A stretch of 19,205 nucleotides of DNA from an uncultured Collinsella sp. (GTDB lineage Bacteria; Actinomycetota; Coriobacteriia; Coriobacteriales; Coriobacteriaceae), in contig CABRZY010000009.1 of NCBI GenBank assembly GCA_902475475.1, positions 1 to 19,205 on the forward strand. Direction: 5' to 3'. A model generated the notes under the pieces. The model was not told the origin of the DNA. It worked only from the letters and a program-made list of their open reading frames with translations, and did not search any database. Numbering within the stretch: position 1 is the first letter of the stretch; every line of letters begins with the position of its first letter. Shown piece by piece: positions 7,218-13,860 of this stretch. Position numbers and translations under genes: made by a program.

Positions 7218-7250
7218 CTTGCATCTGACCTGCATTTCTCTTGCAGTGGT
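7218..7250 (+). repeat. Three 11-bp phased repeats (TGCA core) upstream of ppdK
   Basis: Three adjacent 11-mers, ACTTGCATCTG (7218-7228), ACCTGCATTTC (7229-7239) and TCTTGCAGTGG (7240-7250), place TGCA at 7220, 7231 and 7242, that is, exactly one helical turn apart. They lie just downstream of the candidate promoter at 7167-7195 and overlap the second candidate -10. A short palindrome, GCAAG-AAA-CTTGC (7210-7222), overlaps the first unit. Likely a protein-binding site; the factor is unknown. Confidence 0.5.
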
Positions 7251-7280
7251 ATCTTCATAAGGTAACCACCTTTATCTACC

Positions 7281-7308
7281 GTTTACCGCCAGTTTTAGCA
7301 CGTTTACC
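7281..7308 (+). repeat. Direct repeat GTTTACC, 21-bp period, upstream of ppdK
   Basis: GTTTACC occurs at 7281-7287 and 7302-7308, start-to-start distance 21 bp (two helical turns). Each is preceded by C. Together with the phased TGCA repeats this suggests a multi-site operator region before ppdK, although a 7-bp match at this distance could be chance. Confidence 0.35.
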
Positions 7309-7430
7309 AAACCGCGCACCCTCTGCTCAAGCCTGCCCAAAACGCGCCGTATAGTTCCCTCACGGCCCGCATCCGGTGGGTCGATTCGTTACCACGGTCG
7401 TGCGCGTAAGTGCATGGAAGGGGAAGTATC

Positions 7431-8759
7431 GTGAGCGATTGCAAGAGGGTTTATCGTTTTGGAACCGACGCCCAGGGCACCTGTGTCACTGAGGGCGACA
7501 AGTCCATGAACTTCGTGCTTGGCGGCAAAGGCGCAAACCTTGCCGAGATGAGCCGTATCGGCCTGCCGGCGAACCGATGCCAGACCTGTGTCGAGTACTC
7601 CGGTGCCGGCAACGTCTGGCCCGAAGGCGCACTCGATGAGATCGTTGCCGCCGAGGCTGACCTCGAGGCCCGCTGCGGCAAAAAGCTCGGCGACGCCTCC
7701 GATCCGCTGCTCGTGTCGGTTCGCTCGGGCGCTCCGTTCTCCATGCCCGGTATGATGGACACGGTCCTCAACTTGGGCCTCAACGACGATTCCGTCCAGG
7801 GCCTCATCGCCCAGACGCAAAATCCGCGTTTTGCCTGGGATAGCTACCGCCGCTTTATCCAGATGTTTTCCAACGTCGTCATGGGCGTTGATGCCGACCT
7901 GTTCGAGAACGCCCTGACCCAGGCCCGCCTGGTCGCCGGCATTCGCGTCGATTCCGAGCTTTCGGCCGAGGACCTGCAGGAACTCGTCGAGACCTTCAAG
8001 GGGATCTTCTCCGAGAACGTCGAGGCCGCCCTGTATCCCGAGCTCGAGGTTGCCAACGGCAAGCCCGTCTTCCCGCACGATCCTGAGCTTCAGCTGCGCC
8101 TTGCCATCCAGGCCGTCTTTGGCAGCTGGATGAACGAGCGCGCCTGCATCTACCGCAAACAGCACGGCATCTCCGACGAGCTCGGTACTGCCGTCAACGT
8201 CCAGGCCATGGCCTTTGGCAACAAGGGCGAGACCTCTGCGACGGGCGTCGCCTTTACGCGTAATCCGGCCGACGGCACCAAGGAGTTCTACGGTGACTTT
8301 TTGGTTAATGCCCAGGGCGAGGACGTCGTCGCCGGCATCCGCAACACCGAGCCCATTGGCGACCTTGGCGACCTCAAGGCCACCCCGGGCCTCGAGTCTG
8401 CAGGTGAGGAGCTCGAGCGCGTGTTCCTGACGCTCGAGGACCATTACCGCGATATGTGCGATATCGAGTTCACCATCGAGCAGGGCAAGCTCTGGATGCT
8501 CCAGACACGCGTGGGTAAACGCACTGCCACCGCCGCCCTGCGCATCGCCATCGAAATGGTCGAGGAAGGCCTGATCACCCGCGAAGAGGCCGTGAGCCGT
8601 ATCGATCCCGCGCAACTCGACCAGCTCCTGCACCCGCAGTTTGACGCTTCCAAGAGGTACGAGGCGCTGGCCAGCGGTCTGAACGCCAGCCCCGGTGCCG
8701 CCGTGGGTGAGGTTGTGTTCTCGACTTGGTCCGCTGGGAGACCAACCCCGACGACTTGA
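7431..8759 (+). CDS. ppdK: Pyruvate, phosphate dikinase, N-terminal part (frameshifted)
   Basis: PPDK interconverts pyruvate + ATP + Pi and PEP + AMP + PPi. GTG 7431 has AAGGGG about 7 nt upstream and gives VYRFG then LGGKGANLAEMSRIGLP (ATP-grasp start). The ATP-binding domain continues with SVRSGAPFSMPGMMDTVLNLGLND and FTRNPADGTKEFYGDFLVNAQGEDVVAGIRNT, then the LWMLQTRVGKRT block and GLNASPGAAVGEVVF. Two defects are visible. After IGLP the expected VPPGF-type motif is replaced by ANR before CQTCVEYS, a net loss of about 5 codons. After GEVVF (about 8722) roughly 16 codons are missing and the frame is lost, so the ORF ends at 8759 with non-homologous residues. The catalytic half continues in another frame from 8726. 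Confidence 0.94.
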   Translation: MSDCKRVYRFGTDAQGTCVTEGDKSMNFVLGGKGANLAEMSRIGLPANRCQTCVEYSGAGNVWPEGALDEIVAAEADLEARCGKKLGDASDPLLVSVRSGAPFSMPGMMDTVLNLGLNDDSVQGLIAQTQNPRFAWDSYRRFIQMFSNVVMGVDADLFENALTQARLVAGIRVDSELSAEDLQELVETFKGIFSENVEAALYPELEVANGKPVFPHDPELQLRLAIQAVFGSWMNERACIYRKQHGISDELGTAVNVQAMAFGNKGETSATGVAFTRNPADGTKEFYGDFLVNAQGEDVVAGIRNTEPIGDLGDLKATPGLESAGEELERVFLTLEDHYRDMCDIEFTIEQGKLWMLQTRVGKRTATAALRIAIEMVEEGLITREEAVSRIDPAQLDQLLHPQFDASKRYEALASGLNASPGAAVGEVVFSTWSAGRPTPTT

Positions 8760-10132
8760 AGGGCATGGTCGCCGCCGAGGGCATCCTGACCAGCCACGGT
8801 GGCAAGACGAGCCATGCCGCTGTTATCGCCCGCGGTATGGGTACGCCCTGCGTCTGCGGCGTTGAGCGCTTCCACATCGATGCCGCCGAGAAGGTCGTGC
8901 GCATCGAGGGCAGCGACCGCGTGCTGCACGAGGGCGACATCATCTCCATCGACGGCACCCAGGGCATCGTCGTCGACGGTCCCGTCGACCTGGTCTCCGC
9001 CGAGCTCACTGGCGATCTGGACACCATCCTGTCCTGGGCCGACGAGATTCGCCTGGACGAGACCTGTGGCCACGCCAACCATGTGCGCGTCAACGCCGAC
9101 AACCCTGAGGATGCCGAGCTCGCGCTCGAGTTTGGCGCCGAGGCTATTGGCCTGTGCCGCACCGAGCACATGTTCCTGGGCGACCGTAAGAACATCATCC
9201 AGAGCTTTATACTGTCCGACGATGAGGCCGTGAAGCAGCGGGCCCTCGCCGATCTGCTCAAGGTTCAGACGGAGGACTTCCTGGCCATGTTCAAGACCAT
9301 GTCCGGTCGCGATGTGGTCGTTCGTCTGCTCGATCCGCCGCTTCATGAGTTCCTGGATAATCCTCGCGAGTTCGAGGTTGCCATCACCAAGAAGGAGGCC
9401 GCTGGCGCCAGCGAGGAAGAGCTTGCCGCCCTGCGTGCCCGCCTGCGTCGCATCGACGGCATGGTCGAGTCGAACCCCATGCTCGGGCTGCGCGGCGTGC
9501 GCCTGTCCGTCGTCTTTGGCGATCTGCCGCTCATGCAGGTCCGCGCTGTGGCCACGGCTGCTGCCCGCCTTATCAAGGAAGGCGTCGACCCGCGCCCCGA
9601 AATCATGGTTCCGCTCGTTTCCATCACGGCCGAGCATGTCCAGACCCGCGAGGTTATCGAGCGCGTAATCGCCGAGGTTTCCAACGAAGAGGGCGTCGAG
9701 CTCAATATTCCCGTGGGCACGATGCTCGAGCTGCCGCGCGCCTGCATGGTCGCTGACGAGATCGCCCATCACGCAGACTTCTTCTGCTTTGGCACCAACG
9801 ACCTCACCCAGACGACCTTCGGTTTCTCTCGTGACGACGCCGAGGCTAAGTTCATCCCGCTGTACATGCATAAGAAGATCTTGAAGGACAACCCCTTCGA
9901 GACCATCGACACAGCGGTGCTCGAGCTGGTGCGTATGGCCGTCGAGAAGGGTCGCGCCACCAACCCCGACATGCACTTTGGCGTGTGCGGCGAGCACGGC
10001 GGCGACCCCAAGTCCATCAAGGGCCTGTTTAACGTGGCCGACGTTGACTACGTGTCCTGCTCGCCCTACCGCGTGCCCCTCGCACGCCTGGCTGCCGCCC
10101 AGGCCAAGCTCGAGGCGAAACGCTCCGCGTAA
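8726..10132 (+). CDS. ppdK: Pyruvate, phosphate dikinase, catalytic C-terminal part (frameshifted)
   Basis: Central phosphohistidine domain and C-terminal PEP/pyruvate barrel of PPDK. From TTG 8726 it reads VRWETNPDDLKGMVAAEGIL and GGKTSHAAVIARGMGTPCVCG, containing the catalytic His (codon 8813-8815) and, two residues before it, the Thr that PpsR phosphorylates in this family. Then come CRTEHMFLG, DPPLHEFL, NPMLGLRGVRLSV, GTNDLTQTTFGFSRDDAE and FGVCGEHGGDPKSI with the catalytic Cys. The barrel looks complete. No proper ribosome binding site precedes 8726, so this is the second half of ppdK and not an independent gene. A strong terminator follows the stop. Confidence 0.94.
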   Translation: MVRWETNPDDLKGMVAAEGILTSHGGKTSHAAVIARGMGTPCVCGVERFHIDAAEKVVRIEGSDRVLHEGDIISIDGTQGIVVDGPVDLVSAELTGDLDTILSWADEIRLDETCGHANHVRVNADNPEDAELALEFGAEAIGLCRTEHMFLGDRKNIIQSFILSDDEAVKQRALADLLKVQTEDFLAMFKTMSGRDVVVRLLDPPLHEFLDNPREFEVAITKKEAAGASEEELAALRARLRRIDGMVESNPMLGLRGVRLSVVFGDLPLMQVRAVATAAARLIKEGVDPRPEIMVPLVSITAEHVQTREVIERVIAEVSNEEGVELNIPVGTMLELPRACMVADEIAHHADFFCFGTNDLTQTTFGFSRDDAEAKFIPLYMHKKILKDNPFETIDTAVLELVRMAVEKGRATNPDMHFGVCGEHGGDPKSIKGLFNVADVDYVSCSPYRVPLARLAAAQAKLEAKRSA

Positions 10133-10170
10133 CGTTTTGGGTTTAGACGCCTAGCGTAGCCCCCTTCATG

Positions 10171-10202
10171 CCGCCCGTCTCATTCGTGAGACGGGCGGTT
10201 AT
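10171..10202 (+). terminator. Rho-independent terminator after ppdK (UUCG loop)
   Basis: CCGCCCGTCTCA (10171-10182), TTCG loop, TGAGACGGGCGG (10187-10198): a perfect 12-bp stem capped by a very stable UUCG tetraloop. The T-tract is short (TTAT) but the stem is strong, and the position 39 nt after ppdK fits. Confidence 0.85.
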
Positions 10203-10244
10203 CATGTGCGGGTTTTGTCTTTTTGTCTGCGTAAAAAATTGTTC

Positions 10245-10272
10245 TTGCAGCAGAAACCCGCGCGTGTATACT
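10245..10272 (+). promoter_or_regulatory. Promoter of rplS
   Basis: TTGCAG (10245-10250), a 16-bp spacer and TATACT (10267-10272), in an AT-rich stretch between the ppdK terminator and rplS. Transcription would start near 10279 and give a leader of about 63 nt. Confidence 0.7.
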
Positions 10273-10293
10273 CGAATACGTTTGTTCAACTAC

Positions 10294-10317
10294 GTGCCGG
10301 CCAAGGTGGTACGGCAC
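10294..10317 (+). promoter_or_regulatory. Leader hairpin of rplS, possible L19 autoregulatory element
   Basis: GTGCCG (10294-10299) pairs with CGGCAC (10312-10317); the loop holds an inner CCA/TGG pairing, giving a bulged hairpin 24 nt before the rplS start. Ribosomal protein genes often carry autoregulatory leaders and an L19 leader family is known in Firmicutes; membership of this hairpin in any such family is not shown. Confidence 0.4.
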
Positions 10318-10341
10318 CTCTAGAAGAGTAAGGAATTGCAC

Positions 10342-10683
10342 ATGGATTACATCCGCGCAATCGAGCGTCAGCAGATCCGCGAGGACATTCCTCAGGTTCG
10401 CGTCGCCGACAACGTCAAGGTTCACTACCGCATTAAGGAAGGCGACCGCGAGCGCATCCAGGTCTTCCAGGGCGACGTCATCCGCATGGCCGGCGCCGGT
10501 GCCCGCGAGACCTTCACCGTCCGCAAGATGTCCTTCGGTGTCGGTGTTGAGCGTACCTTCCCGCTTCACAGCCCCAAGATCGCCAAGCTCGAGGTCGTTC
10601 GTCATGGTCGCGTCCGTCGCGCCAAGCTGTACTACCTCCGCGACAAGGTGGGCAAGGCTGCTCGCATCCCCGAGAAGCGCTAA
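10342..10683 (+). CDS. rplS: 50S ribosomal protein L19
   Basis: Large-subunit protein L19, located at the 30S-50S interface. MDYIRAIERQQIREDIPQVRVADNV, the VFQGDVI segment, TVRKMSFGVGVERTFPLHSPKI and VVRHGRVRRAKLYYLRDKVGKAARI match the family over its whole length. 113 aa, normal. ATG 10342 has AAGGA 7 nt upstream; an in-frame TTG at 10336 sits inside that spacing and is less likely. The gene is a single-gene unit with its own promoter and terminators on both sides, separated by about 7 kb from trmD, its common neighbour elsewhere. Confidence 0.98.
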   Translation: MDYIRAIERQQIREDIPQVRVADNVKVHYRIKEGDRERIQVFQGDVIRMAGAGARETFTVRKMSFGVGVERTFPLHSPKIAKLEVVRHGRVRRAKLYYLRDKVGKAARIPEKR

Positions 10684-10698
10684 GAAGATCGCAGCGCC

Positions 10699-10747
10699 TG
10701 TCCACTCGTTTGGACACAAGGGTCACCTTCGGGTGGCCCTTCTTTTT
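10699..10747 (+). terminator. Rho-independent terminator after rplS, double hairpin (UUCG loop)
   Basis: AAGGGTCACC (10718-10727), TTCG, GGTGGCCCTT (10732-10741) form a 10-bp stem with one G-U pair, followed by a T5 tract at 10743-10747. A smaller hairpin, TGTCCA/TGGACA (10699-10716), stands directly upstream. Textbook terminator between rplS and rnhB. Confidence 0.92.
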
Positions 10748-10776
10748 ATCTGATTTGCATGCAAGGAGGGCCTGGT

Positions 10777-11565
10777 ATGGCCAATATGACGAGCTCGGTT
10801 TCGGCATCGCAGGTTGCCGGTGAGTTGGCGAGCGCTACGTTTGAGGAGATTCCCGCCCTCGTGGAGCATTATCGCGAGGACCCGCGCCAGCAGGTGATCA
10901 AGGCTTGCGAACGCGCCCTTAAGCGCCATGCCAAAGAGCTTGCCGAGCGCGAGCGCGTCAATGACATGTACGAGCTTATGCATGAGCTTGGCGGCGATGG
11001 GGTGGTCGTTGGTGTCGATGAGGTGGGTCGCGGATCGGTGGCCGGTCCCCTGACGGTGTGTGCCGTGTGCCTTCCCATGGAGCCGCGCGTCTGGGGCATC
11101 AACGATTCCAAGAAGCTCACGCCTGCGCGCCGCGAGCTGCTCTCTGTGAAGATTGCCGAGGTGGCGACGGCGATCGGTTTTTGCCATATCGCGCCGAAGG
11201 ATATCGATGAGATGGGCATGGCCCGCGCCATCCGCGCTGCCGTCGCGGGCGCCGTGGCCGATACGGGGCTCGAACCCGATTGTGTGCTTATGGACGGTAA
11301 CCCCCTGGGCGCCGTTCCCAACGAGCGCGACGTGGTGAAGGGCGATGCCAAAATCGCCTGTATCGCCGCCGCGTCCATCATGGCCAAGGTCACGCGTGAC
11401 GAGATGATGGTCGAGTACGACGCCGAGTACCCCGAGTACCATCTGGCCGAGTCGAAGGGCTATGCGAGCCCCGAGCATATCGAGGCCATTCGCAAACATG
11501 GACTTTGTCCGCTGCACCGCGTGAGCTTTTGCAGAAACTTTCTGCAGACTGAGCGCCTTTTCTAG
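10777..11565 (+). CDS. rnhB: Ribonuclease HII
   Basis: Cleaves RNA in RNA-DNA hybrids and excises misincorporated ribonucleotides. Residues 79-91 read GVDEVGRGSVAGP with the catalytic D81 and E82 of the DExGRGPLAGP signature; INDSKKLTPARRELL and later VLMDGN, DAKIACIAAASIMAKVTRD and HLAESKGYASPEHIEAI are further hallmarks. 262 aa, slightly long because of about 70 residues before the catalytic domain, as in some Gram-positive homologues. Start ATG 10777 with AAGGAGG upstream; an ATG at 10759 would put that Shine-Dalgarno inside the coding sequence. Just after the rplS terminator with no obvious promoter, so some read-through is likely. Confidence 0.96.
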   Translation: MANMTSSVSASQVAGELASATFEEIPALVEHYREDPRQQVIKACERALKRHAKELAERERVNDMYELMHELGGDGVVVGVDEVGRGSVAGPLTVCAVCLPMEPRVWGINDSKKLTPARRELLSVKIAEVATAIGFCHIAPKDIDEMGMARAIRAAVAGAVADTGLEPDCVLMDGNPLGAVPNERDVVKGDAKIACIAAASIMAKVTRDEMMVEYDAEYPEYHLAESKGYASPEHIEAIRKHGLCPLHRVSFCRNFLQTERLF

Positions 11566-11614
11566 GTCAATTGTGGAGACGGGGACCTTAAGGGTTCTAT
11601 AAACCTGCTGGTAG

Positions 11615-11648
11615 GGGCCGTGTGCAACGCTATTGTTGCGCGCGGCCC
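11615..11648 (+). other. Strong 14-bp RNA hairpin in the rnhB-yraN gap
   Basis: GGGCCGTGTGCAAC (11615-11628) and GTTGCGCGCGGCCC (11635-11648) pair over 14 bp, with two G-U wobbles and a 6-nt loop (GCTATT). No T-tract follows directly, so it is not a standard terminator. It is the 5' structural half of the element that continues with the yraN-complementary segment. TATAAA at 11598-11603 could be a -10 box, but a -35 at proper distance is not seen. Confidence 0.75.
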
Positions 11649-11649
11649 G

Positions 11650-11923
11650 TCGCCCAGCATGCCCAGCTCGCGGGGACTGGGCCCGTTTTTGGACGGCATT
11701 TGGTCAGCTTTTGGTTTGCTTCCGGTACTTACCCGCATGAAAGGTGCCCTCATCATCGGGGCAATGCAGTGTGCGGGAAAGGAGATCCCATGAGTGCCGC
11801 AAGCAAAAAGAGCAAGACGCAGCAGCTCAAGGAGCGTTGGGAAAACGGCGAGCTCGACTGCGGGGCGATGACGCCCGAGTTTATCAAGGGACTCAGTCCC
11901 CGCGAGCTGGGCATGCTGGGCGA
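11650..11923. repeat. 30-bp perfect inverted repeat: yraN segment duplicated in inverse orientation upstream
   Basis: Positions 11650-11679 are the exact reverse complement of 11894-11923 (30 of 30 bases). The downstream arm is inside yraN and encodes its conserved SPRELGMLGE; the upstream arm is non-coding. The yraN copy is clearly the native one. Confidence 0.95.
11661..11690 (+). terminator. Terminator-like hairpin with T5 tract before yraN
   Basis: GCCCAG (11661-11666) and CTGGGC (11677-11682) form a 6-bp stem with a 10-nt loop, then CCG and TTTTT (11686-11690). It could end rnhB transcripts, act as an attenuator for yraN-comM-dprA, or form the 3' end of a small RNA. The three spacer bases before the T-tract make it a moderate candidate. 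The remaining 100 bp before yraN (11691-11789) show no clear promoter. Confidence 0.5.
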
Positions 11924-12275
11924 ATTGATCACCATCGACTACTTTAACGAGCGCGGCTACACCTTGCTGGAGCAGGGTTATCGTTGCACCGAGGGCGAGG
12001 CCGATCTGGTGCTGCTCGACGAGCTCGACGATGTCGTGGTGATGGCCGAGGTCAAGACCAGACGCGTCGCACTGGATTGCAACACGCGGGTCTTTCCCGA
12101 GGAGGCTGTGGACGCCCAAAAGCAACGCCGCTATCGCCGCATCGCAAGTTGCTATCTCATGGAGCATTATCCGCTCAAGGCGATTCGCTTCGATGCTGTG
12201 GGTGTCACCATTCGCGGCGGGCATATCGCCGAGATCGAGCACCAGTACAACGCGTTCGATTGGCAGGTGTCGTGA
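11790..12275 (+). CDS. yraN: YraN/UPF0102 family protein (endonuclease-like fold)
   Basis: Family of small proteins with a restriction-endonuclease-like core, found beside rnhB, comM and dprA; the exact function is unsettled. LGMLGE (residues 40-45), YFNERGYTLLEQGYRC, GEADLV (69-74) and AEVKTRR (86-92) give the family's E...GExDL...EVKTR nuclease-like signature. 161 aa; the first 35 residues extend beyond the usual LGxxGE start. ATG 11790 has AAAGGAG 5 nt upstream. The upstream reading frame is open but carries no family features. The stop TGA (12273-12275) overlaps the comM ATG at 12275, indicating translational coupling. Codons for SPRELGMLGE are complementary to a segment of the upstream spacer. 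Confidence 0.92.
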   Translation: MSAASKKSKTQQLKERWENGELDCGAMTPEFIKGLSPRELGMLGELITIDYFNERGYTLLEQGYRCTEGEADLVLLDELDDVVVMAEVKTRRVALDCNTRVFPEEAVDAQKQRRYRRIASCYLMEHYPLKAIRFDAVGVTIRGGHIAEIEHQYNAFDWQVS

Positions 12276-12658
12276 TGGCGTTCGAGACGTTTGCCGTTCA
12301 CGCGGCCTGCATCCGCGGCCGAGCATCTGAATGCATCCGCGGCGTCGAGGCGATTCCCGTCACGGTCGAGGTCTCGCTTGCCGGCGGCGTTCCGGGCATC
12401 CAAATGCTCGGCATTCCGAGTATGGAGGTGATGGAGTCGCGCGGTCGTATTCGCTGCGCGATGCGCTCCGCCGGGTTCGAGATCCCACGCTCGGGCATTA
12501 CGGTCAACCTGGCGCCCGGCGATATTCGCAAGACCGGTAGCGGCTTTGATCTGCCTATCGCCATCGCGGTTCTGGCAGCCGATGGTCAGATTCCCCGTGA
12601 CAACCTCGATCGCTGCCTTATCGCCGGCGAGCTCGGCTTGGACGGAGAATCCAGGTAG
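12275..12658 (+). CDS. comM: ComM/YifB-family AAA+ ATPase, N-terminal part (frameshifted)
   Basis: ComM is an MCM-like AAA+ helicase that promotes branch migration of transformed DNA in naturally competent species; it is also common in species not known to be competent. The N-terminal Lon-protease-like domain is present: VEVSLAGGVPGIQMLGIPSMEVMESRGRIR, then GITVNLAPGDIRKTGSGFDLPIAIAVLAA and AGELGLDG. At 12646 a 19-nt foreign-looking stretch plus a second copy of a 19-nt coding segment (38 nt in total) interrupts the gene, and an in-frame TAG at 12656 ends this piece. The rest continues from 12658 in another frame. ATG 12275 overlaps the yraN stop. Confidence 0.92.
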   Translation: MAFETFAVHAACIRGRASECIRGVEAIPVTVEVSLAGGVPGIQMLGIPSMEVMESRGRIRCAMRSAGFEIPRSGITVNLAPGDIRKTGSGFDLPIAIAVLAADGQIPRDNLDRCLIAGELGLDGESR

Positions 12659-12683
12659 TGCCGCGCGAGCTCGGCTTGGACGG
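12627..12683 (+). repeat. 19-bp direct repeat flanking a 19-nt filler, interrupting comM
   Basis: The 19-mer beginning GCGAGCTCGG is at 12627-12645 and again at 12665-12683; between them are 19 unrelated nucleotides (12646-12664) containing a TAG. Deleting 38 nt restores an uninterrupted ComM reading frame through GELGLDGTVLPVKGE. Confidence 0.96.
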
Positions 12684-13860
12684 TACGGTGCTTCCCGTCA
12701 AGGGCGAGGTGGCGTTTCAACTGCTGGCTCGCGACATGGGGCTGTCTTTTATCGCCGGCAGGTCAGACCAGCATGTGCCACTCGCGGGCGTGGATTGCGG
12801 CTTTATCGATCATTTGTCTCAGCTTGCTCATGGTATGGGCGATGCCGCGCGGCACTACCTGGATTCTGAAGGGCCTGAGGCGACCTTTGAGCCCGAGCTC
12901 GACTATGCCGACGTGCTGGGGCAGGAGGTTGCCAAACGCGGCATGGCGCTTGCGGCGGCAGGAGAACTCGGCTTGCTCATGATTGGGTCCCCGGGATCGG
13001 GCAAGACTATGCTCGCACGTCGTATGACCGGCATCCTGCCCGAGCTTTCTGTTGAGGATCAACAGGAGGCGCTGTGCATCCATTCGGTTTTGGGTGAGAA
13101 CATTGATGGCTTGTTGGCGGGGCACCGGCCCTTCCGCAGTCCCCATCACAGTATTTCGACCGCAGGCCTTATCGGCGGTGGGCGCCCGGTGCACCCGGGT
13201 GAGATCAGCCTTGCTCATGGCGGTGTGCTCTTTTTGGACGAGCTTGCCGAGTTTCCCACGGGTGTGCTGCAGACGCTGCGTCAGCCCATCGAACGTGGCT
13301 ATGTGAGGATCGTACGCGTCGACGGGGCCTTTACCTTCCCGTCGCGCTTTCAACTGCTGGCTGCGAGCAATCCCTGCCCCTGCGGCTTTTTGGGCGATCG
13401 CGAGGTGCCGTGTCGCTGCTCGGCGGCGATGGTGGAGCGCTATCGGGCAAAGCTGCGCGGTCCTTTGGCCGACCGTATCGACATGATGATCGATGTGACC
13501 CGTCCCGACCCCCAGGTGATTATCGAGGGCGCGGAGGGTATGTCGTCGGCCGAGTTACGTGACTACGTTGTGCGCGGTCGCGCCTTTCGCGCCTGGCGCG
13601 AGTCCCGTATGGACGATGCGGATGCCGAGGCCGAGGATGACGAGACACGGTCCATTGACGGCGTCGTTTCGACCTTTGAGCTCGATGATGCGGCGGAGAA
13701 GTGTGTGCTCGGTCTGTCCAAACGCACACATCTCACAGGGCGCGGCATCGTGCGCCTGGTTCGCATTGCGCGCACGATCGCAGATGTCGCCGAGAGCGAA
13801 CAAGTGACGCAGGACCACGTGCTCGAGGCGGCGATGTACCAGGGAAGGAGGGACCAATGA
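12658..13860 (+). CDS. comM: ComM/YifB-family AAA+ ATPase, ATPase part (frameshifted)
   Basis: Second part of comM, carrying the Mg-chelatase-like AAA+ core. Counted from GTG 12658: LGLDGTVLPVKGEVAFQLLA (residues 5-24), Walker A GSPGSGKT (110-117), Walker B LFLDE (191-195), the family's Cys pairs in NPCPCGFLGDREVPCRCS (C240, C242, C252, C254), and the C-terminal AAA+ lid with LTGRGIVRLVRIARTIADV. Together with the N-terminal part and after removing 38 nt, the protein would be about 515 aa, the usual ComM length. GTG 12658 overlaps the premature TAG by one base, but no ribosome binding site supports separate initiation. The stop overlaps the dprA ATG (ATGA). Confidence 0.93.
   Translation: MPRELGLDGTVLPVKGEVAFQLLARDMGLSFIAGRSDQHVPLAGVDCGFIDHLSQLAHGMGDAARHYLDSEGPEATFEPELDYADVLGQEVAKRGMALAAAGELGLLMIGSPGSGKTMLARRMTGILPELSVEDQQEALCIHSVLGENIDGLLAGHRPFRSPHHSISTAGLIGGGRPVHPGEISLAHGGVLFLDELAEFPTGVLQTLRQPIERGYVRIVRVDGAFTFPSRFQLLAASNPCPCGFLGDREVPCRCSAAMVERYRAKLRGPLADRIDMMIDVTRPDPQVIIEGAEGMSSAELRDYVVRGRAFRAWRESRMDDADAEAEDDETRSIDGVVSTFELDDAAEKCVLGLSKRTHLTGRGIVRLVRIARTIADVAESEQVTQDHVLEAAMYQGRRDQ

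Noticed and set aside
8444..9997. 517-codon open frame on the minus strand opposite ppdK
   Set aside because: Shadow frame of the PPDK catalytic half; no family features.
11622..11789. Longer N-terminus for the YraN protein
   Set aside because: The frame is open but has no homology features, runs through the hairpin and T-tract, and ATG 11790 has an excellent ribosome binding site.
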